Assembly (NCBI GenBank): GCA_945865485.1
Contig: CAMBEC010000003.1
Span: 62,001 to 126,000, forward strand
Source: Rickettsia typhi
GTDB taxonomy: Bacteria > Pseudomonadota > Alphaproteobacteria > Rickettsiales > Rickettsiaceae
Reading direction: 5' to 3'
Length of the DNA: 64,000 bases
Positions within the stretch are counted from its first letter, which is position 1. Each line of letters starts with the position of its first letter. A program made the translations under genes and the position numbers. The notes beneath the pieces were generated by a model. The model was given only the letters and a program-made list of their open reading frames with translations. It was not told the origin of the DNA and searched no databases. Below are positions 20,454 to 30,599 of the stretch, piece by piece.

Positions 20454-21774
20454 GAGTACGTATTCTTGCACTAGTTGTGGAAGTGTGAGCAGCAAGTGGA
20501 TGGGGCAGTGTCCGGAATGTCTAGAGTGGGGCACTGTTATAGAAGAATCTGTCTCTGCTAGTAAAATTATAGTTCCTAAAACTGGTAGCGTACAAGAAAT
20601 ACATACTCTTGCGGATAAAATTGAGTCAACGATTAGAACAAAAACACCAATTGAAGAGTTAAATCGTGTTTTAGGAGGTGGATTAGTAGCCGGTAGTGCA
20701 ATATTGATTGGAGGCGATCCTGGTATTGGAAAATCAACCCTACTTTTGCAACTTTGTACAAGCTTAGCTAGTTCAGATATTGGATGTTTGTATATTACAG
20801 GTGAGGAATCTACCAATCAAATTAAGCTGCGAGCCCAAAGGCTTGGTATTCACGACAATAAAACTGGTTTGTTAGCAGCCACAAATGTTGAGGATATAAT
20901 CTCAACGATAGATCAGAATAAGAAACAGCTAAGCGTGGTTGTTATCGATTCTATCCAAACAATTGCTTCGAGTGAGTTTTCATCTGCTCCCGGGACTGTT
21001 TCACAAATAAGGGCTTGTGCTCATCAACTCATACATTATGCCAAGCAAAATAATATTACCTTACTCTTAGCTTGTCATGTGAATAAAGATGGTCAGCTTG
21101 CTGGTCCAAAAGTTTTAGAGCATATGGTTGATACTGTGCTTTATTTTGAAGGTGATCACAATAATCATTTTCGTATATTGCGTTCGATTAAAAATCGATT
21201 TGGTGGTGTTAATGAAATTGGTGTTTTTGAGATGACTTCTCATGGGCTTGTAGAAATTTCTAATCCCTCTGAATTGTTTTTAATGGAAAGAGAAAATAAT
21301 GTTAGTGGTAGTGCAGTATTCGCTGGCATTGAAGGTTCAAGGCCTTTGCTCATAGAAATTCAAGCTTTAATAGCGCCAACCAATATGGCCACACCTCGTA
21401 GATCCGTTGTTGGTTGGGACAATAATCGATTATCCATGATTATAGCAGTTTTAGGAGTAAGGTTTGGTCTTAACTTGAGCTCGCATGAAGTGTATTTAAG
21501 CGTGGCTGGTGGATTGCGTATAACCGAACCTGCTGCTGATTTGGCTGTTGCTGCTGCCTTGATTTCTGCAGCAAGTAATAAGCCTTTACCCCAAGGTAGT
21601 ATTTTTTTTGGCGAAGTTGGGCTTTCTGGTGAAGTACGGAAAGTAGCTCAGACTGAAGCGCGTATAAAAGAAGCGACCAAATTAGGGTTTATTTCAATGT
21701 ATTGTTCCTCTAAACAAAAATTCAATGGCTTGCAGCCAATTATGCACCTAAAACAGCTAAAAGGCTTGGTATAA
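20440..21774 (+). CDS. radA: DNA repair protein RadA
   Basis: A 444-residue RecA-like ATPase that assists recombination-intermediate processing. A four-Cys zinc motif lies at the start (CTSCG ... CPEC), Walker A is GGDPGIGKST, the RadA-specific KNRFG is present (IKNRFGGVNE), and the C-terminal third is the Lon-like domain with VYLSVAGGLRITEPAADLAVAAAL. The length is standard. The start ATG lies inside rsmD. Confidence 0.96.
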   Translation: MTKNKSTYSCTSCGSVSSKWMGQCPECLEWGTVIEESVSASKIIVPKTGSVQEIHTLADKIESTIRTKTPIEELNRVLGGGLVAGSAILIGGDPGIGKSTLLLQLCTSLASSDIGCLYITGEESTNQIKLRAQRLGIHDNKTGLLAATNVEDIISTIDQNKKQLSVVVIDSIQTIASSEFSSAPGTVSQIRACAHQLIHYAKQNNITLLLACHVNKDGQLAGPKVLEHMVDTVLYFEGDHNNHFRILRSIKNRFGGVNEIGVFEMTSHGLVEISNPSELFLMERENNVSGSAVFAGIEGSRPLLIEIQALIAPTNMATPRRSVVGWDNNRLSMIIAVLGVRFGLNLSSHEVYLSVAGGLRITEPAADLAVAAALISAASNKPLPQGSIFFGEVGLSGEVRKVAQTEARIKEATKLGFISMYCSSKQKFNGLQPIMHLKQLKGLV

Positions 21775-22204
21775 AACTTTTATATCACTGACAAAGAAAA
21801 CCTAAATATATAGGTTGAGTAAAATGTTGTTGAGTTAGCAAAAGCAATGAACCAAAAAAATTTAGAATTAATCTAATATCTGAAATAACTCATTAAGTTT
21901 ATAGGTAAAGAGTCTTGAATTAGGTAACAATACGTGTTCAGGATAACTAATTTCCTAGTTTTTTATGTATGTTACTAAGGTATGGAGAATGGTGGGCGAT
22001 AGAAGACTCGAACTTCCGACCTCTACGATGTCAACGTAGCGCTCTAACCAACTGAGCTAATCGCCCTATACAGGGCCACGTACTACATAACTAATTTAAT
22101 GGCTATGTAGATGAAGTTTTTTACTCTTAATTTTATTAAACTTCAAGAATTTAATTTGCTAAAAGATAAAAAACGTCATAAAAATATAATAAAAATGCGG
22201 TAAT
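21775..22204. other. Intergenic region containing tRNA-Val
   Basis: This 430-base gap between radA and cmk has the minus-strand tRNA-Val gene near its middle. The rest is very AT-rich with no other recognised element; a short AACCT/AGGTT dyad near 21800 is too weak to call a terminator. Confidence 0.5.
21990..22066 (-). tRNA. trnV: tRNA-Val, anticodon GAC
   Basis: On the minus strand a full cloverleaf can be drawn: a 7-bp acceptor stem (GGGCGAT with ATCGCCC), a D arm containing AGCTCAGTTGGTTAGAGC, an anticodon stem CTACG/CGTAG with loop TTGACAT, and a T arm with GTTCGAGTC. The anticodon is GAC, which reads GUC and GUU. The 3' CCA is encoded after discriminator A. Without CCA the gene is 21993-22066. 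Confidence 0.97.
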
Positions 22205-22207
22205 TTG

Positions 22208-22870
22208 ATGAGTTTACTTGATAAGGCTTATAATAACCAGTTGAATTTTATTGTAGCTCTAGATGGTCCTTCGGCTTCAGGTAAGGGGCATATAGGATCT
22301 TTGATTGCAGAAGAATTTAGTCTAACTTATGTGTCGTCTAGTATTATGTATAGAGGCCTTGCATATATTTGTTTGCAAGAAAAAGTTGCTGTAAATGACG
22401 AGGCAAGGATTATAGAGCTATCGCAAAATACAGACATTATTTCAAGAACTGAAGGTGTAGATCTTAATGTTGAGATAATAGGGGAATTTGCATCAAAGAT
22501 TTCGGTATTATCTCAGGTTAGACAAAATCTAGGTTTTTACTTAAAAAAATTAATCCAAACAACTCCTAGAATTATCATGGAAGGACGAGATATTGGGACC
22601 GTGGTTGCGCCGAATGCAGACTTAAAAATCTTTATTACCGCATCTGCAGAAGTCAGGGCAATTCGGAGATATAAACAGTTGCTTATGGCTGGAAAAGATT
22701 GTATACTCAGCGACGTTTTGGACCTCTTGAGAAGTAGAGATGAGCGGGATATATCTCGCGAAGTGGCTCCTCTAGTACCGGCAACTGATGCTTGTATTAT
22801 TGATACAACTAATCTTACCACAGATCAGGTAGTCCAGAAAATAAAAGATATTGTTAGTAAATCGTTATAG
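22208..22870 (+). CDS. cmk: Cytidylate kinase
   Basis: A 220-residue nucleoside monophosphate kinase that phosphorylates CMP and dCMP. The P-loop is GPSASGKGH, followed by SSSIMYRGLAY, and later GRDIGTVVAPNADLKIFITA and the SRDERDISREVAPLVPATDA lid region, all typical of Cmk. A TTG at 22205 directly precedes the ATG at 22208; I choose the ATG. Cmk commonly precedes rpsA in proteobacteria, as here. Confidence 0.93.
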   Translation: MSLLDKAYNNQLNFIVALDGPSASGKGHIGSLIAEEFSLTYVSSSIMYRGLAYICLQEKVAVNDEARIIELSQNTDIISRTEGVDLNVEIIGEFASKISVLSQVRQNLGFYLKKLIQTTPRIIMEGRDIGTVVAPNADLKIFITASAEVRAIRRYKQLLMAGKDCILSDVLDLLRSRDERDISREVAPLVPATDACIIDTTNLTTDQVVQKIKDIVSKSL

Positions 22871-22953
22871 TGAAGTGCCGCCGATTTACTTATTTTGTTA
22901 ATTTAAAAATTTGGCTAAATTTGGCATTTATTTAGTCATTCACATGAATTCTT

Positions 22954-24675
22954 ATGACCATAAAAAAAAGATTTGTTCCTCAGCTTGCAAACGTTGCTCC
23001 ATCAGACGAAGATTTCGCAAAATTACTTGAAACGGTAACCACTTCGCATGTAAAAGAAGGCTCTGTAGTAAAAGGCCAGGTAGTAGAAACTACCTCTGAA
23101 GTTATTGTTGTTGATGTAGGACTGAAAAATGAAGGCAGAATTGCCGTTAGCGAATTTCAACTGATAAAGGGGCAAGAGCTTCCTAAAGTTGGAGACATCG
23201 TTGATGTGTATGTAGAGAAAGTTGAAGGTAGAAGGGGAACGGTTCTTAGTCGTGAAAAAGCAATCCGTGAAGAGTCGTGGGTTAAGCTTGAGAGAATATT
23301 TGAGAAGACTGAAAATATTATTGGAACCATATTTGGTAGAGTTAAAGGTGGCTTTACAGTTGATTTAGATGGTGTTGTTGCTTTCTTACCTGGTAGTCAA
23401 GCAGATGTTAGGCCTATCAAAGATCCAACAGTTTTCATGGGTATACCGCAGCCTTTCCAGATTCTTAAAATGGACAGAAAGCTTGGTAATATTGTTGTTT
23501 CAAGAAAAGCAATTCTTGAAGAATCAAGGTCTGAAGAAAGAGTAAAAATGCTCGCTAACATTAAAGAAGGTGATGTTCTTGATGGTATCGTTAAAAACAT
23601 TACAGATTATGGTGCTTTCGTTGATCTTGGGAGCGTCGATGGCTTATTGCACGTAACTGATATTTCTTGGAGTAGAATTAACCACCCTTCTGAAGTCCTT
23701 AGCTTTGGTCAAGAAATAAAAGTTATGGTGATTAAATTTAATGAAGAGACTAAGAGGATTTCTCTTGGTATGAAGCAGCTCGATGCAAACCCATGGGAAA
23801 ATATTACTGAAGAATTCCCAATTGGTAAGGTTATGTCCGGTAAAATTACTAATATTGCTGATTATGGTGTATTTATCGAACTTAAAGATGGCATTGAAGG
23901 TCTGGTCCATTCTTCTGAGATTGCTTGGGGTAAGTCTAGTCAAAATCCTAAAAAACTGTTGAATATAGGTCAAGAAGTTGAATTTGTTATCCTTGATGTT
24001 GACACTGAAAGACATAGAATTTCTTTAAGTATTAAAAAATGCCAAAATAACCCATTAGTTAAATTTGCAGAACAAAATCCTGTTGGCAGTATTATTAAAG
24101 CTCCAATTAGAAATATTACTGATTTCGGTATGTTCGTTGCTTTAGACGAGAACACAGATGGAATGATTCATGAATCTGATATTAGTTGGGAAAACGACGG
24201 AGTAGAGTTACTAAAGAACTATAATAAGGGCGATGAAGTTGAGTGTAAGGTTCTTAATATAGACATAGAGAAAGATAGAGTAGCTCTTGGAATTAAACAA
24301 CTTACAGAAGAACCTGATCAAGTTGTTGTTGTTGATACTTACAAAAAGAACATGGTTGTAACTTGTGTAGTAATAAGTACAAACAATGACGGAGTTGAAG
24401 TAAGCGTTGACAATAATGCTACTGGTTTTATTAAGAAAATTGATCTTTCTGCAGAAAGATCAGAACAAAAATCAGAAAGATTTGTTGAAGGTGATAGAAT
24501 TGATGCTAAGATTATTTCTATTGAAAAAAGTGGTCGTAGATTAAATTTATCAATTAAAGCCTTAGAAATTGATGAACGTGAAAAAGCGATTAAAGAGTAT
24601 GGTTCTACTGATAGTGGAGCAAGTCTTGGGGATATTTTAGGGGCAGCGCTTGGAGAAAAAGAAGAAAAAAAATAA
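22954..24675 (+). CDS. rpsA: 30S ribosomal protein S1
   Basis: A 573-residue ribosomal protein that brings mRNA to the 30S subunit. It has six S1-type OB folds; the central ones are obvious, with repeats such as [27 protein letters not shown] and [26 protein letters not shown]. The length matches alphaproteobacterial S1. It lies 83 bases after cmk and is probably co-transcribed. Confidence 0.97.
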   Translation: MTIKKRFVPQLANVAPSDEDFAKLLETVTTSHVKEGSVVKGQVVETTSEVIVVDVGLKNEGRIAVSEFQLIKGQELPKVGDIVDVYVEKVEGRRGTVLSREKAIREESWVKLERIFEKTENIIGTIFGRVKGGFTVDLDGVVAFLPGSQADVRPIKDPTVFMGIPQPFQILKMDRKLGNIVVSRKAILEESRSEERVKMLANIKEGDVLDGIVKNITDYGAFVDLGSVDGLLHVTDISWSRINHPSEVLSFGQEIKVMVIKFNEETKRISLGMKQLDANPWENITEEFPIGKVMSGKITNIADYGVFIELKDGIEGLVHSSEIAWGKSSQNPKKLLNIGQEVEFVILDVDTERHRISLSIKKCQNNPLVKFAEQNPVGSIIKAPIRNITDFGMFVALDENTDGMIHESDISWENDGVELLKNYNKGDEVECKVLNIDIEKDRVALGIKQLTEEPDQVVVVDTYKKNMVVTCVVISTNNDGVEVSVDNNATGFIKKIDLSAERSEQKSERFVEGDRIDAKIISIEKSGRRLNLSIKALEIDEREKAIKEYGSTDSGASLGDILGAALGEKEEKK

Positions 24676-24733
24676 ACCCTAATTACAGAACCTCATGGTG
24701 AGTCAGAGATAACTGCGTGAGAGCAAAGACATA

Positions 24734-24950
24734 GTTATCCTGAACTCATTGTTATGCTGAATTTATTGGGGCTTGCCCTGTCTTTGGCCCAGCATCTCAT
24801 GAGACAGAAGAAAATCCCGGATTAAGTCCGGGATGACTTTGCGCGACGTCATGCTAAATTTGTAAGTTACCCCGAACTTAGTTTTGGCGAAGCCTTGCCT
24901 CTTGGCCTAGCGCCTCATGAAATAGAAGAAGATATCTGAATTTAAAACTC
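24734..24950. repeat. Degenerate dispersed intergenic repeat, copy 3 (two tandem units)
   Basis: The first unit starts gttatcctgaactcatt and runs through tttggcccagcatctcat gagacagaaga. A second, diverged unit starts near gttaccccgaacttag and has cttggcctagcgcctcat followed by gaaatagaaga. The two halves align in order, so a tandem duplication of the repeat is likely. Confidence 0.5.
24814..24834. terminator. Perfect 8-bp hairpin inside repeat copy 3
   Basis: ATCCCGGA and TCCGGGAT form a perfect stem around a 5-base loop, about 140 bases after the rpsA stop. No T-run follows directly, so it may be a structural part of the repeat rather than a true terminator. Confidence 0.3.
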
Positions 24951-24994
24951 TAGAGACTATTGTTGGATAGTCGTAGAAAAATGTAGCGGCTTAT

Positions 24995-26275
24995 ATGGAT
25001 AGTATTTTAATAAAAGGCGGAACTCCTCTTATTGGTGAAATAAATGTTAGTGGTTCTAAAAACGCTTCATTACCAATTATGGCAGCTTCATTGTTGACAG
25101 AGGATGTTTTGCAGCTTAGCCGTGTACCTAAGCTATCAGATATAGCAACTATGAAAGCTTTGCTAGAAAATCATGGCTCTGTGGTTACTTCAATAGAATC
25201 TGAGGATGATAATCACTCTTTAAATTTATCTTCTTTTAAGGTGAGTGATTATACTGCTCCTTATGCTATTGTTCGTAAAATGAGAGCGTCAATTTGGGTT
25301 CTTGGGCCACTATTGGCAAGGTTTGGTAAGGCAAAAGTATCACTGCCTGGTGGTTGTGCAATCGGTGCAAGACAAGTTGATTTGCATATTGCGGTTATGG
25401 AAGCTCTTGGAGCGAAAATAAAAATTAAAGATGGATACATTCACGCTAGCTGTAATGATAAGTTACAGGGGTGTCATTTTGCTTTTATTAAACCTTCTGT
25501 TGGTGCAACTATTAATGCTGTGCTGGCCGCCGTCCTTGCAGACGGAGAATCTTATTTTTTAAACTGCGCCAGAGAGCCAGAGATTTCAGACTTGTGTAAT
25601 TGCCTTGTAAAAATGGGTGCAGAGATAGAAGGGATTGGATCAAGCGAACTCAGAATCGTTGGCAAAAAGAAATTACACGGAGCAAGTCACAGAATTATTC
25701 CAGATAGAATTGAGGCTGGTACTTATATGTTGGCTGCAGCAGCAACTCGTGGCGATGTTACGTTAAGAGGAATTGGCTATGATATAATAGAAAATCTTGC
25801 TCAGAGAATGAAAGAAGCTGGTTCTCAGATAGAATGCGGTGAAGATTACATTCGTGTTAGACATAAAGGCGTAATTAAGCCGGTCAATATTTCTACACAG
25901 CCATATCCTGGATTTGCTACAGACCTTCAGGCTCAATTCATGAGTTTTATGACACTTTCTGACGGAGTATCGATTATTTCTGAGAATATTTTTGAGAATA
26001 GATTTATGCATGCTCCAGAACTGTGTAGAATGGGAGCAAATATTATAATCAATGGGAATAATGCTGTAGTTCATGGGGTAAAAGAATTAATGGGAGCAGA
26101 AGTAATGGCTAGTGATTTAAGAGCTTCAGTTTCTCTCGTTATATCTGGGCTTTGTGCTAGTGGTGAAACAAAAGTGAGAAGGGTCTATCATTTGGATAGA
26201 GGGTATCAAGCTTTGGAAAAAAAACTTATGAATTGTGGAGCTGAGATTATAAGAGTTGCTGGAGATTCTGTATAG
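24995..26275 (+). CDS. murA: UDP-N-acetylglucosamine 1-carboxyvinyltransferase MurA
   Basis: A 426-residue cytosolic enzyme of the first committed step of peptidoglycan synthesis, moving enolpyruvate from PEP onto UDP-GlcNAc. The active-site loop [15 protein letters not shown] keeps its catalytic Cys at residue 121, the target of fosfomycin. [21 protein letters not shown] near the N-terminus and [11 protein letters not shown] near the C-terminus are family features. Full length. Confidence 0.96.
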   Translation: MDSILIKGGTPLIGEINVSGSKNASLPIMAASLLTEDVLQLSRVPKLSDIATMKALLENHGSVVTSIESEDDNHSLNLSSFKVSDYTAPYAIVRKMRASIWVLGPLLARFGKAKVSLPGGCAIGARQVDLHIAVMEALGAKIKIKDGYIHASCNDKLQGCHFAFIKPSVGATINAVLAAVLADGESYFLNCAREPEISDLCNCLVKMGAEIEGIGSSELRIVGKKKLHGASHRIIPDRIEAGTYMLAAAATRGDVTLRGIGYDIIENLAQRMKEAGSQIECGEDYIRVRHKGVIKPVNISTQPYPGFATDLQAQFMSFMTLSDGVSIISENIFENRFMHAPELCRMGANIIINGNNAVVHGVKELMGAEVMASDLRASVSLVISGLCASGETKVRRVYHLDRGYQALEKKLMNCGAEIIRVAGDSV

Positions 26276-26426
26276 TATTTGTAAAAATTATGTACATGGA
26301 GCTATATGGGTGCTGAATTGATTAATTAGGTCATCTCCAAGGCTTGATCCGTTGGTTATTTCCGTTTTCTGAGATTCTGAAACAAGTCCAGTATGACTAT
26401 AACGCCAGTTTAATAAAAGTAAATCT

Positions 26427-27296
26427 GTGATAAAAGAAGCTATTATAATAGATGGTAAAAAAATTAGCGAAGTAATACTCGCCGATTTAAAGACTAAGAT
26501 TGATAATGATAAGAAGCAAGGGCTAAGACCAGCTAAACTTGCCATAATATTAGTGGGAGATGATCCATCAAGTGCAATATATGTACAAAATAAAATTAAG
26601 GCTGCGGTAAGAGTTGGTATAACAACTGAGCTTAAACAATTTGATAACAATCTTCCGGAAAAAGTACTTTTAGCTGAAATTAGCCGATTGAACAAAGATC
26701 CAGAAATTTCTGGAATTATTATTCAACTTCCGTTGCCAGATCACATCGATAAAGCAAAAATAATAATGGCTGTGAATCAGGAAAAAGATGTAGATGGATT
26801 TCATCCAATAAATATAGGTTTATTATATAGCCCATTCGAGAATGGTTTTGTTCCTTGTACGGCAAGAGGCTGCCTTGCGTTGATAAAATCCTGCGTTGAG
26901 GATTTAGTAGGCAAAAATGTTGTGATAGTTGGTAGATCGAATATTGTTGGGAGACCACTTGCTGCTTTACTTCTAAAAGAAGATTGTAGTGTTACGATTT
27001 GCCATTCAAAAACTAGAGATTTGGCATCTATTACATCAAGAGCTGATATTGTAGTATCAGCGATTGGCAAACCGCAATTTCTTACAAAAGAGTATTTTAA
27101 TCCTAATGCTGTTGTTATAGATGTAGGAATCAATCGCTTAACTTTAGAAAATAAATCTATAATGGTAGGTGATGTTGATTTCCAAGTTGTAAAAGATCAT
27201 GTAAAGTATATTACACCAGTTCCAGGCGGAGTAGGGCCTATGACAGTTGCTTATTTACTGGTGAATACCTACGTTGCTAGTTTGAAGCATAGATAA
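26427..27296 (+). CDS. folD: Methylenetetrahydrofolate dehydrogenase/cyclohydrolase FolD
   Basis: A 289-residue bifunctional enzyme interconverting 5,10-methylene- and 10-formyl-tetrahydrofolate with NADP. The family motifs YVQNKIKAA (catalytic Lys in the YxxxK pair), [31 protein letters not shown] and [11 protein letters not shown] are all present. The start is GTG at 26427. It lies 14 bases before cysQ and is likely co-transcribed with it. Confidence 0.95.
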   Translation: MIKEAIIIDGKKISEVILADLKTKIDNDKKQGLRPAKLAIILVGDDPSSAIYVQNKIKAAVRVGITTELKQFDNNLPEKVLLAEISRLNKDPEISGIIIQLPLPDHIDKAKIIMAVNQEKDVDGFHPINIGLLYSPFENGFVPCTARGCLALIKSCVEDLVGKNVVIVGRSNIVGRPLAALLLKEDCSVTICHSKTRDLASITSRADIVVSAIGKPQFLTKEYFNPNAVVIDVGINRLTLENKSIMVGDVDFQVVKDHVKYITPVPGGVGPMTVAYLLVNTYVASLKHR

Positions 27297-27310
27297 ATAG
27301 TAGATATAAA

Positions 27311-28090
27311 ATGGACAAGAGATTTATTCAAGAAATAAAAGAAATCATCATATCGGCTGGTAGAATTGCCCTTGATGTTAGGGAGCGTGGTCTTGAGATA
27401 AAAACCAAAGAAGATAACTCTCCTGTAACTAATGCCGATATACAAATCAGTGATTATATATTTACCAAGTTACTAGAAATTATGCCATCTATACCTGTTG
27501 TTTGTGAAGAAAGAACATTAGTTGATATAACAGATAAAAAACAATTTTGGCTTATTGATCCAATTGATGGAACAAGAAGTTTTATCAAAAATAATGATAG
27601 TTTTACCGTGAACATAGCAATGATAGATGATAAAACTCCAACTTTTGGTTTTGTATATCTTCCATCTAAAGACCGTCTTTATTTTACTGATGAGAATATG
27701 GATTTTTGTATCCAAGAAAATGGTAAAATTGTTGGCAATAATAAACATACAAAAGATGGGCTTGTAGCAGTTGTTAGCTCTCATAACTTTAATTCCGAAA
27801 CAGAAAGTTATTTAAAAGAAAATGAATTTTCTGAAATTATTGCAGTTCCTAGCTCTATTAAATTGTGTATGATTGCCGAAGGGGCGGGAGACGTTTATCC
27901 TAAGTTCGGTCCAACCATGGAATGGGATACAGCTGCTGGTCATGCACTGGTAAAGTCAGCCGGTGGGTCAGTTCGTACTTTGTTAGGTGAAGAAATGGGC
28001 TATGCGAAAGAAGGGTTTTTGAATCCTGATTTCATTGCTGCAAACAAGAAATGGGCTGAGAGTTATAATAGATATAATCATTCACTTTGA
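27311..28090 (+). CDS. cysQ: 3'(2'),5'-bisphosphate nucleotidase CysQ
   Basis: A 259-residue lithium-sensitive phosphatase of the inositol monophosphatase superfamily that removes phosphate from PAP. Metal-binding motifs are EERTL, WLIDPIDGTRSFIK (DPxDGT) and the C-terminal TMEWDTAAGHAL (WDxxAG). PAP arises when ACP is charged from CoA and in sulfate assimilation; no sulfate pathway is seen here, so PAP removal is the probable job. Directly downstream of folD. Confidence 0.9.
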   Translation: MDKRFIQEIKEIIISAGRIALDVRERGLEIKTKEDNSPVTNADIQISDYIFTKLLEIMPSIPVVCEERTLVDITDKKQFWLIDPIDGTRSFIKNNDSFTVNIAMIDDKTPTFGFVYLPSKDRLYFTDENMDFCIQENGKIVGNNKHTKDGLVAVVSSHNFNSETESYLKENEFSEIIAVPSSIKLCMIAEGAGDVYPKFGPTMEWDTAAGHALVKSAGGSVRTLLGEEMGYAKEGFLNPDFIAANKKWAESYNRYNHSL

Positions 28091-28459
28091 ACAGGTGTGT
28101 TATTTCTTGTTGTGACAAGAAGGACTCGGGCAACATGATAAATTCTTCTAACCATAGTGGCCTCACATATCAAAAACCTTTGCAACTTCCCATCCTCTAA
28201 TCATTTTTGTTCCAGCTTCTCAAAACATTTCTTTTCTATTAACTGTTATTTATTGACTCTAAGAATACACTGTGTAACAATAAAATCGGTTTTGTAACCT
28301 AAATTTATAAATATGCTTAATTAACTCGATGTTTTATAACCGTTTTAACATCACTATTATTTTCCTTATTATTATCGGCTAAGGCCGATACATATTTTCA
28401 CGTTCATTTTTATTATTAAATCCTAGTTTTTTAAGTTCATTCATATAATGAGGTTGTAT
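28091..28459. other. Intergenic region, cysQ to MFS gene
   Basis: This 369-base gap begins with a short hairpin (28104-28121) and a ggactcgggcaacat stretch shared loosely with other gaps (for example near 42350). The rest is AT-rich. I see no ORF or RNA gene that I can support. Confidence 0.45.
28104..28121 (+). terminator. Possible hairpin after cysQ
   Basis: TTCTTGT and ACAAGAA form a perfect 7-bp stem with a 4-base loop, 13 bases after the cysQ stop. No U-tract follows, so a terminator call is weak. Confidence 0.3.
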
Positions 28460-29746
28460 ATGCTTACTCTAAGGCATAAATATTTGCCATTTTTTATGTG
28501 GCTTTGGCCATTGCTTTTTTTTGCTTATCAATTTATTTTACGTCTTTGGCCAGGTTTGATGATGCATCAAATCATGGATCAATTTTCTATAGACGCTAGT
28601 CATTTTGGTTTGCTCGCCGCGTTTTATTATTATGGTTACTCCATAATGCAAATTCCGGTTGCGATTTTACTAGATAGATTTAGTGCGCGACGCATTATTT
28701 TTATATTCGCTGTTCTTTGTGGACTTGCGACTTTAACCTTTACCTATACAAGTAATTTCTATTTAGCATTATTAAGTAGATTTTTGATAGGAGTTGGTTC
28801 AGCAGTGGGGTTTTTAGGTGTTTCTAAAGTGTTATCTGAATGGTTTCCCAAAGCTCAATATGCAAGAATGGTAGGTTTTTCATTCACTTTTGGACTCACG
28901 GGAGCGATCTATGGAGGCAAACCTGTGAGTATACTTATAGAAACCTATAGTTGGAAAACGGTAGCTCTAACTCTGGCGATTGTTTCAATAACACTCGGTT
29001 TTGCCACATATTTTGCTTTACGTTCACCGCAAAATATAAAAAAATCTATACCAGAAGAAAAGTTTAAAATAGCAAACTTTAAGGCTATTCTTGCTTCGCC
29101 TTCTATTTGGTTTTTGGCATTTTCTAATCTGTTGATGGTAGGCTCATTAGAAGGGTTTGCCGATGTTTGGGGGGTGCCATATTTAATGACTGCTTATGGT
29201 ATAAATAAAGGAGATGCGGCTGGGCTTATATCATTTATATTTTTTGGCATGCTTTTTGGTGGTCCATTGCTTGCCTTGTGTAGTAAAAGATTCGGTAATT
29301 ACTCTGTTATTGGAATGTGCGGATTTATTATGGCACTTACCTTTGTCTTACTGTTACAGAGTAAAACATATAATCCCTTAATGCTTACTTGCTTGTTTTT
29401 TGTACTTGGTATTATGTGTTGTTATCAAGTAATTGTTTTTTCAGCAGGTTCTAGCCTTGTAGAACCTAAGAATTTGGGTGTTACCATCGCATTTTTAAAT
29501 TGCATCAATATGTTAGGTGGTTCATTTTTTCATACTGTTATTGGTAAGATAATGGATGTATTTTGGGTGGGGTCGCTGAATGATTCCGGCCTTAGAATAT
29601 ATGATATTCATGCATACAAATACTCGCTTAGCGTTGTGCCAATATGCGCCTGTTTAGGTTCAATAATAGTAATTATGGTTGGTTGGAGAGTGCAAAACTC
29701 ATATAATCAAGTTAAATCAGAAAAATTTTTGGTTTCAGAAGGTTAA
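28460..29746 (+). CDS. MFS transporter
   Basis: A 428-residue inner-membrane protein with about 12 helices and the MFS loop LLDRFSARRII between helices 2 and 3. Its start RHKYLPFFMWLWPLLFFAYQFILRLWPGLM, and the SWKTVAL segment after helix 6, place it in a sugar-phosphate/organic-anion-like MFS branch common in Rickettsiales and Legionella; the substrate is unknown. An in-frame ATG exists at 28448, but the ATG at 28460 has GAGG six bases upstream, so I prefer it. It stands alone. Confidence 0.83.
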   Translation: MLTLRHKYLPFFMWLWPLLFFAYQFILRLWPGLMMHQIMDQFSIDASHFGLLAAFYYYGYSIMQIPVAILLDRFSARRIIFIFAVLCGLATLTFTYTSNFYLALLSRFLIGVGSAVGFLGVSKVLSEWFPKAQYARMVGFSFTFGLTGAIYGGKPVSILIETYSWKTVALTLAIVSITLGFATYFALRSPQNIKKSIPEEKFKIANFKAILASPSIWFLAFSNLLMVGSLEGFADVWGVPYLMTAYGINKGDAAGLISFIFFGMLFGGPLLALCSKRFGNYSVIGMCGFIMALTFVLLLQSKTYNPLMLTCLFFVLGIMCCYQVIVFSAGSSLVEPKNLGVTIAFLNCINMLGGSFFHTVIGKIMDVFWVGSLNDSGLRIYDIHAYKYSLSVVPICACLGSIIVIMVGWRVQNSYNQVKSEKFLVSEG

Positions 29747-29760
29747 TATATATAATGTAC

Positions 29761-29812
29761 GTACTGAATTTAGAATAAATAGCACTATTAAAGTATTTGC
29801 TAAATTCAGTAC
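29761..29812. terminator. Long inverted repeat after the MFS gene
   Basis: GTACTGAATTTAG at 29761-29773 and its exact reverse complement at 29800-29812 form a perfect 13-bp stem around a 26-base loop, 14 bases after the MFS stop. It lacks a clear T-run, so it could be a terminator, an RNA-stability structure or a protein-binding dyad. Confidence 0.4.
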
Positions 29813-30040
29813 AAATAACCAATTAAAAAAATTTTAATCATTAGAGAGTTTTTGACTTAGTATATAAAACATTACTTATGTACAGTTTTCTATGCTTTTT
29901 ACGTAACGTTATAATAACAATCCTTAACATTAATTAAACAAACTATTGCACTTTACTATTAATTATGTTAGTGTCTAATGCGGGATTATCTCATTTTAAT
30001 TTATCTATATTAATTATTAAGTTTATTGGATTGTAAGGTT

Positions 30041-30415
30041 ATGGCACGTAAGAACGATTATATAATAGAAGTCGATAAGTATATAGGCGGTAGAATATAC
30101 TCTTTGAGACTTGCTCAAGGTTTTTCTCGTCAACAACTATCGAAGATTATTGGCGTTACACATCAGCAACTACAAAAATATGAAAAAGGTACGAACAGAA
30201 TTTCTGTAGGTAGGTTGGTTTTAATCGCTAAAGCTTTGTCTACAGATACGTCTTATTTTTACGAAGGGCTAGAAGCTGCTGACAGTAGTGAGCCTATAGT
30301 AACGCAGCACCAACGTATGTGCATCGAAGTATCTCGTAATTTTATGAAAATAGAGAACTCTGATCATCAAACAGCTGTCAATACATTGATTAAATCACTC
30401 TCTAAAATAGCCTAG
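30041..30415 (+). CDS. XRE-family helix-turn-helix regulator
   Basis: A 124-residue DNA-binding protein. The XRE/Cro helix-turn-helix is at about residues 14-70: GGRIYSLRLAQGFSRQQLSKIIGVTHQQLQKYEKG, followed by the ISVGRLVLIAKAL helix. This is the widespread alphaproteobacterial type that in Ehrlichia-like bacteria regulates growth-phase genes; the targets here are unknown. A TTG at 30026 would add five residues, but ATG 30041 preceded by AAGG is the better start. The upstream 294 bases hold only the long inverted repeat and AT-rich DNA. Confidence 0.88.
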   Translation: MARKNDYIIEVDKYIGGRIYSLRLAQGFSRQQLSKIIGVTHQQLQKYEKGTNRISVGRLVLIAKALSTDTSYFYEGLEAADSSEPIVTQHQRMCIEVSRNFMKIENSDHQTAVNTLIKSLSKIA

Positions 30416-30478
30416 CTTGTTAACTCACTGGGGTTTAGTGTAACAAATGAATATTTTTGTAAATTAGAACAAAAATTT

Positions 30479-30530
30479 GTTATCCTGAACTTAGTTGGCT
30501 TCGTGGGCCTTCGGCCCAGGATCCTTTTGC
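30479..30530. repeat. Degenerate dispersed intergenic repeat, copy 4
   Basis: It starts gttatcctgaacttag and includes a TGGGCC/GGCCCA hairpin with a 3-base loop at 30504-30518, then aggatcc. Only the first ~20 bases match the other copies well. Confidence 0.4.
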
Positions 30531-30543
30531 TACCGGAAGTGAC

Positions 30544-30589
30544 GATATAAGAAAAGCATGACTAAATATAGTCATGCTTTTCTTATATC
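30544..30589. terminator. Perfect 21-bp hairpin between convergent genes
   Basis: Positions 30544-30564 and 30569-30589 are exact reverse complements with a 4-base loop (AATA). It lies between the plus-strand XRE gene and the minus-strand peptidase gene, and both arms carry A/T runs (AGAAAAGC and GCTTTTCTT), so a bidirectional terminator is likely. A small palindromic element is the other possibility. Confidence 0.7.
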
Positions 30590-30599
30590 AAACTAACAT

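Larger units (their letters stand above)
24676..24994. other. Intergenic region with degenerate repeats
   Basis: This 319-base gap between rpsA and murA is nearly filled by two decayed repeat blocks, unusually GC-rich for the window. It contains a perfect 8-bp hairpin at 24814-24834 but no ORF. Confidence 0.5.

Noticed and set aside
28448..28459. Upstream start of the MFS gene
   Set aside because: The ATG at 28448 lacks a ribosome site, while GAGG sits six bases before the ATG at 28460.
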